From UBA7672 sp041166025 (GTDB lineage: Bacteria > Pseudomonadota > Alphaproteobacteria > Caulobacterales > Hyphomonadaceae): DNA of 64,000 nt. This document shows positions 19,401 through 26,359 of the stretch, piece after piece. The stretch spans positions 1-64,000 of the forward strand of contig JBEAMJ010000050.1 of assembly GCA_041166025.1 (NCBI GenBank), written 5' to 3'. The notes under the pieces were generated by a model. The model had not been told where the DNA came from, made no database searches, and saw nothing but the letters and a program-made list of their open reading frames with translations. A program made the position numbers and the translations under genes. The first letter of the stretch is position 1. The number at the start of each line of letters is the position of its first letter.

Positions 19401-20793
19401 CAATGATGTCTGGACCGATCTCGACTACAATCCAGCCAGCCAGATCGTCTCGAAGACGCTCAACAATGCCGGCTACAACTTCACACTGCCGTCGGCCTAC
19501 ACTGACAACTACACGGATAACGGATTAAACCAGTACACGTCGGCCGGCGGCGTCACCCCAACCTACACGGACGGTCGGGGGAACTTGACCGATGACGGAA
19601 CGAAGACCTACGCGTACGATTACTCGAACCGGATGATATCGGCGGGCGCGGCCAGCCTTCGCTACGACCCGGCGAGCCGGCTCCATGCGATCACCAACGC
19701 CAGCGTGACGACGCGGTTCATCTACGACGGCGCTGACATGATCGCTGAATACAATGCAGCCGGGACCGTCATTCGCCGATATGTTCACGGACCAGGTGTC
19801 GACGAGCCCTTGGTCTGGTATGAGGGCTCCGGAACGAGCGATCGACGTCATCTCTACGCTGACGAGCGCGGTTCGATCGTGACCGTCGAAGGCGCGACGA
19901 CCACCAGGAACACCTATGACGAGTACGGTGTTCCTGGCACAGGCAACACAGGCCGGTTCCAGTACACGGGTCAGATATGGCTCGCCGATGTGGGTCTCTA
20001 CCACCACAAAGCTCGTGCCTATAGCCCCGAACTCGGAAGGTTCATGCAGACCGATCCTATCGGCTACAGCGATGGGATGAATCTTTACAACTATGTTGAT
20101 GCCGATCCGATGAACGGACGCGATCCCAGCGGTCTGGAAGAAGCGATGGATACGGTCGTGATACGGCCAGATGCGGGACCTGGAGTTGCAGTACTAGACT
20201 GCGAGTTCATGGATATGTGTAGAAGCCTTTTCAACACTCAAGCAGCAGGAGGTTTCGAGCCCCCGTTTCCAACGCAATTCGGTATTGAGTTTCAAACGCC
20301 GCCAGGACCTGTTAACGGATGTCCGGCAAATGCGTTTCTCGCGCCTCCGGCAGCAACTGCAGCGACCGAAACCGCTAAAGCGGCTGCGCGGAATCCTGCA
20401 GCTTGGTTCGCAGTTATTTTTGCAAGTCCTCTTTTTCTGCTGAGTGGAGACACGCACCAAGACCCACCGATTGATCTTTACCGGGTTGTCTCAGAGCGGG
20501 AGTATGCGCTGATCGGAGCAACCGGAGCGTTCAGTTATGCGGACAACACTTTGGCCGAAAAACAATTCTGGTTGACCTTCCAGTCGGCAAACACATTTTG
20601 GAATTCAACCGCTACTTGGTCGCCACCTCCGCATGCCATTGTTCAAACTACCGTCTCGCCTCAGACCTTCGCGTTGGGCTCTCGGCACAACGAACCTGGT
20701 CATGGACCTTTTGTCTCATTCGGCCCTGCCGGGCTCACAGCAGTTAACGCAGACGCAAGAAAGAACGGCATCAATACGGTAAAGCGGTGCTGA
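16420..20793 (+). CDS. RHS-repeat secreted protein with ART-like tip (RHS2)
   Basis: A 1457-residue RHS protein with a signal sequence (cleavage near VSSAQ, residue 29). Its N-terminal 200 residues after the signal are nearly identical to RHS1. Many YD repeats follow and the core closes with DPIG (Asp1212) and DPSGL (Asp1235), the probable autoproteolytic aspartates, with cutting after Leu1239. The 218-residue tip differs from RHS1. It contains a short hydrophobic segment (AAWFAVIFASPLFLLSG) and then a domain starting DLYRVVSEREYALIGATGAF and continuing KQFWLTFQSANTFW. This resembles the Arg-then-Ser/Thr strands of ADP-ribosyltransferase-fold toxins found at RHS tips, a tentative assignment. 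The gene starts at an ATG after GAGAAGGGG. Confidence 0.9.
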   Translation: MRRAFGLHHLALIALSASGWITAAPVSSAQVQTVVSPVFSSVDGLGVDVTTGQFRLSTSEVVIGQPGAGGLAFGRHWIGSGWRDNLAGTISSSGAIYTVSVGASSETFSLSGGVYTSQQAMGSTLTFSSATQKYTYTTRDGTVLVFNKYLATQGSVTNFWSSNEGAIETITRPSGEVLTFTYVTATSGGVTAWRPQSITNTFGYQIHFTYAISSPNNASEVTGGFLQRTKVTGYNRAFYFCANNAPTCVDSTGANWPYATYGAEAGGVQTVADRLNQTTRYVVNSNQLTAVRLPTSNSTARVAVTYSSGKVSNVFSNVSGWFNTAYAYSDAADIRTTTSTPLVEGGPTITKINLTKGWVTELWADSSGTRKTVLLRDDANGRIVRTTRADGDYTNLTYDARGNVTSVVEAPAGSSTLQTFTTSAIYPATCANPKTCNQPTSTTDARGFRTDYTYNATHGGVEVVTLPAPTGTAPANPGNGTGPQTRYAYGSLSAWFKNSSGALVAGPALYRLTQTSTCATGNASACVGTVTETVSIVDYQVGSSSVPSNLLPATVKAQSGTGTLTSRVDSTYTPLGDVATVDGPLSGAADTSYLYYDDARRLRASVSPDPDGGGSLQHRVARTTYNADGNPTVVEVGHVSSPASWASMTVLQRVDNTYDLSLHGILTKTALSSGGTTFAVQQFGIGSGFERCSITRMNPAEFASLPADGCAADTTGAFGPDRAFISGYNGYGEAVAMRDGALIGPNPPSRVVQTVAYDASSGAPEFLTDAGGNETKYEYDAYFRSVKTIYPSASVPGDQNASDYEELTYGNTPTNLGLLTSRRGRDGQSFSYTYDNWGRTLTVNAPGTQPDTTYTYDNFNRVLTISTTDTTTSPSTVRTLTYTYDALGRVLTEKTEETNVAARTVSYQYDAGSRRSRLTWPDSFYVTYDYNVLGEVTAIRENGAASGPGVLATFAYDNMGRRTALNRGNGGVTGYAFDGASRLIDLAIDATGSANDVWTDLDYNPASQIVSKTLNNAGYNFTLPSAYTDNYTDNGLNQYTSAGGVTPTYTDGRGNLTDDGTKTYAYDYSNRMISAGAASLRYDPASRLHAITNASVTTRFIYDGADMIAEYNAAGTVIRRYVHGPGVDEPLVWYEGSGTSDRRHLYADERGSIVTVEGATTTRNTYDEYGVPGTGNTGRFQYTGQIWLADVGLYHHKARAYSPELGRFMQTDPIGYSDGMNLYNYVDADPMNGRDPSGLEEAMDTVVIRPDAGPGVAVLDCEFMDMCRSLFNTQAAGGFEPPFPTQFGIEFQTPPGPVNGCPANAFLAPPAATAATETAKAAARNPAAWFAVIFASPLFLLSGDTHQDPPIDLYRVVSEREYALIGATGAFSYADNTLAEKQFWLTFQSANTFWNSTATWSPPPHAIVQTTVSPQTFALGSRHNEPGHGPFVSFGPAGLTAVNADARKNGINTVKRC
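16507..17127 (+). repeat. Conserved RHS N-terminal block, copy 2
   Basis: Direct repeat partner of 1291-1911, of the same length and reading frame. Four of 207 encoded residues differ, while many silent differences are present. Confidence 0.8.
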
Positions 20794-20795
20794 GT

Positions 20796-21107
20796 ATGAG
20801 CAACCATCGATTTTCTATTCGCGCCAAAGTCGAAGTGCTTGCTCCAGCGGGCGCGCCCAACTTCGTTGGTCTAAGCGAGGGAATGCGACTGGATATTGTA
20901 GTAGATGAACAGCATCACTTGGCTCGCATTTCTCGCTGCGATCATATTCTTCTGCCGCTATCGTCAGGTAACGTCACACTAGAAATGGTAGCGCCGCTGT
21001 CGAATTTGGTGAAGGCGGAGAGTTTCTTCGAATTGCGGAGCGGCCCAAAGACAGCAGCGCGCGGACGTATTGTTAGTGTTCAGGACTGCGGACCTGTCGA
21101 TGGATGA
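20796..21107 (+). CDS. Small EF-Tu domain-3-like protein behind RHS2, possible immunity protein
   Basis: A 103-residue protein that starts two bases after the RHS2 stop. An in-frame GTG at 20787 overlapping RHS2 is an alternative start. It has no signal peptide or membrane segment. The opening (FSIRAKVEVLAPAGAP) and the end (FFELRSGPKTAARGRIVSV) resemble the third, beta-barrel domain of elongation factor Tu (compare FAIREGGRTVGAGVV), so a small EF-Tu-C-like barrel is likely. Its place directly behind an RHS tip fits an immunity gene, and a cytoplasmic location would match a toxin acting in the cytosol. Both the fold and the role are inferred; no homologue search was possible. Confidence 0.6.
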   Translation: MSNHRFSIRAKVEVLAPAGAPNFVGLSEGMRLDIVVDEQHHLARISRCDHILLPLSSGNVTLEMVAPLSNLVKAESFFELRSGPKTAARGRIVSVQDCGPVDG

Positions 21108-21179
21108 TCGGAACCGATTGACCTGCTCGGTTTCTTCGGACCAGTTAGTTTAGCAAGCGGTCGTTTCCGTGGAGCGCTC

Positions 21180-21281
21180 TGATTTCGTAGTCCACGTACA
21201 GCGTTAGAACCCGGCGGTCATGAAGCCCTTTGATTTCTTGGTCCACGGACAGCGTTGGAATCCGACGGTCATGAGCCTTAG
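21180..21281. repeat. 51-base imperfect tandem repeat
   Basis: Two copies with a 51-base period begin TGATTTC at 21180 and 21231. They share the core TCCACG-x-ACAGCGTT followed by CGGTCATGA; a third partial copy (TTTCTTG) follows. The unit is a multiple of three, but stop codons interrupt the frames I checked. It lies between the RHS2 gene pair and the insertion sequence. Confidence 0.6.
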
Positions 21282-21348
21282 TTTCTTGTCGCATGTTCTT
21301 TGCTTGGAGTGCGCCCCTGAGATCGGACGGTGCTGTGACCCCCGACGT

Positions 21349-22245
21349 TCATCCAGTCTGAGCCAAGACCGGCGGGTTGAGTTTGCCCGTTCGGGCGGTT
21401 GAAGCAACGGGGGATCCCGCTGCCGTTCGATACGCCGCCGCAAACGCAGCGGGCGTCTGGTAGCCGAGCGTCGAGTGAGGACGTTCGGTATTGTAGTAAG
21501 TGACCCAGCCAGCGATCAGCTGCCGGGCGTGACTGAGGTCGCGGAACAGAGCCTCATTCAGGCATTCATCTCGGAACTTGCTGTTGTAGGCTTCGCAGAA
21601 GGCGTTCTGCGTCGGCTTGCCGGGAGCGATGTAGTGCCAGTCGAGGCGGCGCTCCTGCGTCCACGCCAGCACGGCGTTCGAAGTGAACTCCGTCCCATTG
21701 TCTGAAACAATCATCGCCGGCCTGCCGCGAGAGGCGATGACCTGGTCCAGCTCGCGGATCACCCTCCGACCAGAAAGCGAGACGTCGGCGATCGCCGCCA
21801 GGCATTCCTTCGTCACATCGTCGACCAGGTTGAGCACGCGGAACCGTCGGCCGCAGCTCAGCTGGTCATGCACGAAGTCGAGCGACCAGCGCTGGTTGGG
21901 CTGGGCCAGCACAGGGATCGGCGCGCGCATGCCAATAGCGCGGCGCCGGCCACGCCTGCGACGTACCTTCAGGCCTTCCTCCCGATACAGCCGCTCGGTC
22001 TTCTTGCGGTTCACCACCAACCCCTCCGCCTTCAGCAGCACATGCAGGCGGCGATAGCCGAACCGCCGCCGGCCATGCGCAATCTCCCTCATCCGCGCCC
22101 GCAACGCCGCATCGTCCGGCCGCCGCGCCGCGTAGCGAACCGAGGATCGATCCGCGCCGATCAGTGTGCACGCCCGTCGCTCGCTCATCTCGTAGGTCTC
22201 CTCGAGAATAGCGGCGGCCTCTCCCCTGGCGGCGGGCGTCACCAC
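21349..22245 (-). CDS. IS3-family transposase OrfB
   Basis: A 298-residue DDE transposase with an HTH_21 region (RFGYRRLHVLLKAEG) and an rve integrase core. The catalytic triad is visible as the Asp of WSLDFVHD, the Asp of VSDNGTEF and the Glu of NAFCEAYNSKFRDE. The frame opens at overlapping GTG codons inside the end of orfA (GTGGTGA), so expression may be by coupling or by a -1 frameshift giving an OrfAB fusion. It appears intact and possibly active. Confidence 0.92.
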   Translation of the reverse strand: MVTPAARGEAAAILEETYEMSERRACTLIGADRSSVRYAARRPDDAALRARMREIAHGRRRFGYRRLHVLLKAEGLVVNRKKTERLYREEGLKVRRRRGRRRAIGMRAPIPVLAQPNQRWSLDFVHDQLSCGRRFRVLNLVDDVTKECLAAIADVSLSGRRVIRELDQVIASRGRPAMIVSDNGTEFTSNAVLAWTQERRLDWHYIAPGKPTQNAFCEAYNSKFRDECLNEALFRDLSHARQLIAGWVTYYNTERPHSTLGYQTPAAFAAAYRTAAGSPVASTARTGKLNPPVLAQTG

Positions 22246-22505
22246 TTTCGCGAGACGAGATCCTTCAAAGCCGTGTTGTTCAGCATCGCATCCGCCAGAA
22301 GGCGCTTGAGCTTGGCGTTCTCCTCCTCCAGCGCTTTGAGGCGCCGAGCATCCGAGACGTCCATCCCGCCGAACTTCGCCTTCCAGCCATAGAAGGTCGC
22401 CGTCGACATGCCGTACTTGCGGGCGAGATCGACTACAGCCACGCCAGCTTCATGCTCGCGCAGCACGCCGATAATCTGCTCCTCCGAAAACCTGCTCTTC
22501 TTCAT
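22239..22505 (-). CDS. IS3-family transposase OrfA
   Basis: An 88-residue HTH_Tnp_1 protein (MKKSRFSEEQIIGVLREH) followed by a leucine-zipper-like coiled coil (LKALEEENAKLKRLLADAML), which binds the element ends together with OrfB. The ATG at 22505 has GGAGGGGAC upstream. The stop overlaps the start of orfB. Confidence 0.92.
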   Translation of the reverse strand: MKKSRFSEEQIIGVLREHEAGVAVVDLARKYGMSTATFYGWKAKFGGMDVSDARRLKALEEENAKLKRLLADAMLNNTALKDLVSRKW

Positions 22506-22570
22506 GGTCCGTGTCCCCTCCAATGGGGCCGGATCCTAGCATCAAATGGCAGAACTTCCGGGGGTCACAG

Positions 22571-23076
22571 CGATGCCGATCGCCACCAGCAAGGAGACAT
22601 TGCGCACTCCGCCGGCCCATGTCCGCTTCATCACGATGCCGTCGAGGTATACATAGCGATGTGCCCCAGTGATCGGGGCGTTGCGCCACGCCTCGATGCG
22701 CCTGTAGATCTTCTTGTTGAGATCGCTCACCATCGAGGGCGAGACGCGCGTGCCCCACAAGGCCTCGGTGATGTCCTCTGCGCGGCGCAATGAGACCCCG
22801 GCAAGGTACATCTCCATCAGTGCCTCTTCGACAGCGACTACCGTCGCCAGTAGCGTTCGATGATCGCCGTATCCAGCCCCCGGCTGCGCAGCTTGCGCTT
22901 GTAGTGGCCTGAGCGGTAATCCTTGCGCGCGTCGCTGCGTTCGTAACGGTCGGCGCCCACAAGGCGATCGGCTCGGCGTCCAGCATCGCGTTCAGGGTCT
23001 CTTCCACGCTAGCGCGCACTATGCGGTCGAGATGGCCCTTGATCCGCTCCTCGTCGATGCGGATCACGTTGTTCAT
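22571..23076 (-). pseudogene. IS256-family (mutator-type) transposase remnant
   Basis: The N-terminus (RIVRASVEETLNAMLDAE) and a later block (MEMYLAGVSLRRAEDITEAL, then ALWGTRVSPSMVSDLNKKIY) are clear IS256-family transposase sequence. A one-base loss near 22980 shifts the frame after DAE, so the family segment DRYERSDARKDYRSGHYKRK is read in another frame. A stretch between the KRKL and AIIERY blocks is deleted, and another frameshift with a stop lies near 22840. The gene is cut at VSLLVAIGI by the IS3-family element and the C-terminal half, including the last catalytic residue, is absent. It cannot make a transposase. Confidence 0.85.
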
Positions 23077-23593
23077 CCCACCGCCGTCCTGGGGCGCCCG
23101 GCCGCGGCCCCCTTCTGGGCGAACGCCAGACTCATTGCTATCTTTTCCGCACGTCGGTTCGCTCCTCTTGGCTTGGATGATCTGCTTGTTCGCAAACCAC
23201 TCAAGACCGAGTCGGAAGAACCACCAGCTCAGATTACTATTTGCGAGAGAGTCCGTACGTTATCCCTAGCCAGAAAACTAGCGCGGAAATTTCCAGTCAG
23301 AACGAGAACGTTTTCTGGGAGCGGATCACAGCAATTGTCGCTCAGCATCGCTGCTGCGGCGGATGCGCTATCCTAATCCTGCACGATCCCGCCAAGGCCC
23401 CGTCTGCTTGTTACGCCCATCAAGCGTCCGTTGCATGACCGCTCAAGGGGCCGAGGCTTCGGACCTTCGGTCCTGCAGGCCGCACCACCCCCTTGCGCGG
23501 TCACCGCTGCGCTTGCTTTCCGGCCGCTCCTGAGGGGCGTCGCAAACGCGACCCCGTCGGGACTGATCCCGCGGGATCACAAGGAAAGCCATC
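23077..23593. other. 517-base gap upstream of ssb
   Basis: The first 330 bases are relatively AT-rich and contain only short frames that I cannot support as genes. From about 23420 the sequence becomes very GC-rich and forms the leader of ssb, ending in a 16-base palindrome. No transposon end of the IS256 remnant could be placed. Confidence 0.5.
23564..23579. promoter_or_regulatory. Perfect 16-base palindrome in the ssb leader
   Basis: TGATCCCGCGGGATCA is a perfect inverted repeat ending four bases before the AGGAA ribosome-binding site of ssb. It could be an operator or a hairpin covering translation initiation. No protein is known to me for it. Confidence 0.45.
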
Positions 23594-24010
23594 ATGGACC
23601 GCGCGTCCTTCGAACTCATTGGCAATGTCGGCAAGCTTGAGATCAAGCCGATCAGGAACGACAAACGCCTCGCCATCATCTCCATCGCAACGTCGGAGGG
23701 CTGGAAAGCCGAGAGCGGCGACTGGAACGAGAAAACCTATTGGCACCGGGTCGTTGTGTTCGCGCCCGCCAAGGTCGCCCTGATCGAGAAGGCCGTCATG
23801 GTCGGCACCCGCCTGCGTCTTGTCGGCCAGGTCCGTCCCAACTCCTGGGAAGATAACAGCGGCAATACCCGCTACTCCATCGAGTTTGTCATCTCCGGTC
23901 TCGGCGAGGTCGAGATCCTCGCCCGCGGCAAGCCGAAGCCTGAAGCAGCCTCTGAGGAAGCCTCTACCGGCGAAGCGGCGCCCAAGGCCAAGCGCAAGCG
24001 CGCCGCGTGA
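23594..24010 (+). CDS. ssb: Single-stranded DNA-binding protein (mobile-element type)
   Basis: A 138-residue OB-fold protein with the SSB pattern: ELIGNVGKLEIKPIRN, then YWHRVVVFAPAKVALIEKAV, GTRLRLVGQVRPNSWED and a final strand RYSIEFVISG. It would coat single-stranded DNA during replication or transfer. The C-terminal tail is Lys/Arg/Ala-rich (KAKRKRAA) and lacks the acidic DDDIPF-type tip through which chromosomal SSB recruits partners. This, together with neighbours of plasmid type, indicates an accessory copy carried by a mobile element. The ATG has AAGGA upstream. Confidence 0.9.
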   Translation: MDRASFELIGNVGKLEIKPIRNDKRLAIISIATSEGWKAESGDWNEKTYWHRVVVFAPAKVALIEKAVMVGTRLRLVGQVRPNSWEDNSGNTRYSIEFVISGLGEVEILARGKPKPEAASEEASTGEAAPKAKRKRAA

Positions 24011-24078
24011 TGCGCCGGACCGGCCGCGCAGGCGGCCGGTCCCCATCGGCACAATCATCTCATTCGCGGGAAACACTC

Positions 24079-24453
24079 ATGTCATCCGCTGAATCGCCTG
24101 TGCTCAGAGCGCAGGACCTCGCCCAATTCACGGGAAGCGAGACCTTCTATCGTCATCCCCTGTCGGGAGGCTGCATCTATACCGAAGGCGCCCAGTATCT
24201 GGCCGAAGCCGGATCGGCCTATTGGCTGCTCGACGCCATCCTTTGTCCCCAACCCCACGTGCCCGAGCTTCGGTCTGCCGACTTCCAGGTCTGGACGCTC
24301 ACCGTTCGCAAGGATCGCTCAGCCAGGCTGGTCTGCGCCGACGGAAACGATGTGGAACTCTATTCTCACCCGATCTCGTGGACGGATTTTCCCCTGAGTA
24401 AAGTGACGCTCTGGTTCGCGAACCAGACCCTCTATCTGCCAAGCGAACACTGA
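24079..24453 (+). CDS. DUF6876-like protein
   Basis: A 124-residue soluble protein matching the DUF6876 pattern known from plasmids and integrative elements: LAQFTGSETFYRHPLSGGCI, then YTEGAQYLAEAGSAYWLLDA, FQVWTLTV and a final FPLSKVTLWFANQTLYLPSEH-type end. I start it at the ATG at 24079 rather than at 24007, because the upstream codons lie in the end of ssb and look non-coding. It lies 68 bases after ssb and is probably cotranscribed with it. Molecular function unknown. Confidence 0.75.
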   Translation: MSSAESPVLRAQDLAQFTGSETFYRHPLSGGCIYTEGAQYLAEAGSAYWLLDAILCPQPHVPELRSADFQVWTLTVRKDRSARLVCADGNDVELYSHPISWTDFPLSKVTLWFANQTLYLPSEH

Positions 24454-24464
24454 CACCCGCGGAT

Positions 24465-24494
24465 GTGGCTGGCGGGATCTCCCGCCGGTCACAT
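24465..24494. terminator. Bidirectional terminator-like hairpin
   Basis: GGCGGGATCTCCCGCC at 24471-24486 forms a strong hairpin. Flanking TGTG and CACA can extend it across 24465-24494. It sits between two converging genes (24079-24453 plus, 24500-24801 minus), where a shared terminator is expected. Confidence 0.5.
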
Positions 24495-24499
24495 TTGTC

Positions 24500-24801
24500 T
24501 TAACGCAGAAACGGGACAATCGCCGCCTTATCACGCAACGCATACATACCCTCTTCGGCGACAGTGCCCAGAATCGCCGCGTTGGCCAGGTCACCGCTTT
24601 CGAACACCCGCCCCAGACGGCGGACGTTCCTTGCGCGTTGACGACTTCCAAGGTTGAGTCCGGGCTGTCTTCAAGCCGGTAAATGCAAAGCCGGACGGTG
24701 ATGCCGTCCTTCGACAACGGTTCGGAATAGCCGGATGTGCTGAGGTTAGGCCCCTTGGCGCGAATATCGCCCTTGTAATTCCAGAGCGATGGCTCCGGCA
24801 C
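24500..24801 (-). pseudogene. Frameshifted small conserved gene of mobile elements
   Basis: Reading from 24801, the N-terminal part contains VRLCIYRLEDSPDSTLEVV and NAQGTSAVWG, which resembles a short conserved protein family of alphaproteobacterial plasmids. At the G-run near 24607 the frame must shift by one base. After the shift it continues as VFESGDLANAAILGTVAEEG and then MYALRDKAAIVPFLR, ending with TAA at 24500. Without the shift the frame runs antisense through the DUF6876-like gene. The gene is therefore broken by a single-base indel, or this is a sequencing error in a G-run. Function unknown. Confidence 0.6.
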
Positions 24802-24819
24802 GTTCTGGCGAGAGGCTAA

Positions 24820-25344
24820 GCCGCGATGATCGGCGCATCAGTGCCGGATCGCGTCATGCGGCGCGACCTTCTTGACGAGCATGCAGAAACGTCGTCCAGC
24901 TCGCGGCGACAGGCGACAGGCGAGAGCGGCTGGCGGTCACGCTCGGTCCCGCCGCAAGACGTGCGGCTCCTTCGGGCGCGACCCTTCGGGCGCTTTGCGC
25001 CGCCACCCACTCGACGGCGCTTCCCGCCATGCAGCACCGCGAAAATGCGGTGCGCAGGCTCCTTGCGGCCTCCATCCTGCTTGGCTGGACGCGTACGCAT
25101 CCAACCGGAGTTGACAGCAGCGCTCAGGTCCACCCGCTCGCGCCGAAAGGGAAAGCGCGGCGCAAGACATCGCAGCATGCCGGGCGGGACGGGTCGCCTC
25201 AAGGGACGATGTGGCCCCACCATTTTTTGGCGGAAGAGCCAAAAAAATCGTGACCCCCAATCGCCGCTGCGCGGTCTTCGATCCCTTGACCCAACCCGTC
25301 CCGCCCGGCCGGCCGACATCGTCCTTGAAGCCCAGGAGCCGACG
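24820..25344. other. Hairpin-rich non-coding stretch (possible transfer-origin region)
   Basis: About 525 bases with no supportable gene, between the broken gene and a small ORF upstream of the relaxase. It contains several inverted repeats: GCACCGC/GCGGTGC around a six-base loop at 25034-25053, repeated CCTTCGGGCGC units near 24977-25000, and the T6/A6 hairpin at 25223-25246. Such structure near a relaxase gene is compatible with an oriT, but no nic consensus was identified. Confidence 0.35.
25223..25246. terminator. AT-flanked perfect hairpin, bidirectional terminator-like
   Basis: TTTTTTGGC and GCCAAAAAA form a perfect nine-base-pair stem around GGAAGA. The T and A tracts at the stem ends would give a U-run in either direction. 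It could equally be a recognition hairpin of the mobile element. Confidence 0.45.
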
Positions 25345-25512
25345 ATGTTCACCCCAACGTTCACACTGGACCATCACATCGAAGAACTGCGCACCGAACT
25401 TCGCGGGGCGCTCAGCATCCGCGAAGCGCGCCGCATCAAGAAAGAGTTGGACGCAGCGCTGCTGATGCGAGCTGACCTCGTCCGACTGGCAGAAGCTGCA
25501 AGATGGCCGTGA
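25345..25512 (+). CDS. Small conserved-type protein, 55 residues
   Basis: A short helical protein (MFTPTFTLDHHIEELRTELR, then REARRIKKELDAALLMRADL). The LDHHIEELR-x-EL opening recalls small proteins I associate with alphaproteobacterial plasmids next to transfer genes. The ATG at 25345 follows CCAGGAGCC, a good ribosome-binding site. Probably a soluble helical hairpin; function unknown. Confidence 0.55.
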   Translation: MFTPTFTLDHHIEELRTELRGALSIREARRIKKELDAALLMRADLVRLAEAARWP

Positions 25513-26359
25513 GGCAGCCGGGACAGCACTTCCGCCGCCCGCGATGCACCAACCGAGTCATCTCCGTTCTGGCTGGCAGTGGGAACGGCAAGCCACATGG
25601 GTAGTCAGAAGTCGTTGTTTCCGGGGTATTTCCAGCATCTCGCCATGATGTCCCCATCGGACGAAGTTCTCGTCACGAAAATGAGATGGACTCGACCGTG
25701 TCTGTTTGAGTTCGACAACGAGGTCCAACGATAGAGTTCGTGCCTGAGGCGAGCGTCGTCGGCGAAGCGTGGATGGGCTCCTATCGCGAGGCGAGGCCCG
25801 GGCCTGTGCTGATCAAGCGCCGGCTCGGCGACTGGTTGGGTTCCCTGCGTTCGAAGCGGGCATGTCGGACCCGTTGAGGCCGACGTGCGGACAGTCGCGA
25901 AGGAGCCATTCAAGACTTCAGCCCCCATGATGAGAACGATGGTGGCCTTCGCGTAACCAATCCACCCGCAATGCGCCAACCAAGACGTGACAACACTCGC
26001 CGGATCGCGATGAAGCATAGCCGGGCAGACGGGGAGCGCGGGGTAGGAGTGGCCTGCAGGTAGTCTTTTTGCTCTCGCTCGGCGCGAGGGTGTGTGGCGC
26101 TACGAGACTCTTCCGGTTCGCAGGTTTGTCGGGTCCGTCGCGAGACTTGGAGGAGCGTCGGTTGATAGCGAGCGGACGATTAAGGCGGCGGAGGGGCTTG
26201 TCGCAAGATAAAGATAGAGCGGCGCTTTCTTCAAAATCGCCTGTCTGCACATAGAGATAAGGCGCGGCGCATTCACCTCCACGTTGCGTCGGATTTGCTG
26301 GGCCTCGTTTGTGACGCGCAAGTGCTCGACGACACGTCTCGTTCTGTCAGATTCGGCTC
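25513..26359. other. 847-base gap before the relaxase
   Basis: No convincing gene was found on either strand. Open frames here are short or have atypical composition. In related elements this place often holds genes for a TraF-type signal peptidase and a DUF2840 protein, which I do not recognise here. The stretch may be decayed mobile DNA. Confidence 0.4.

Larger units (their letters stand above)
21333..22570 (-). mobile_element. IS3-family insertion sequence (IS407-like)
   Basis: A complete element of about 1.24 kb with overlapping orfA and orfB transposase genes on the minus strand. The ends carry inverted repeats: CTGTGACCCCCG at 21333-21344 matches, inverted, CGGGGGTCACAG at 22559-22570, with weaker pairing inside. 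The terminal TGTGACCCC is typical of the IS407 group. No clear target duplication is visible in the flanks (GGTG on the left, CGAT on the right). The right end abuts an IS256-family transposase remnant whose missing part is not found on the left, so a deletion probably accompanied or followed insertion. Confidence 0.88.

Noticed and set aside
24816..25344. Possible coding frames through the hairpin-rich stretch
   Set aside because: All six frames give low-complexity Arg/Pro-rich products; the structure of the DNA explains the region better.
25605..26250. Minus-strand open frames in the gap before the relaxase
   Set aside because: They overlap one another in different frames, lack plausible ribosome sites and show no recognisable motif.
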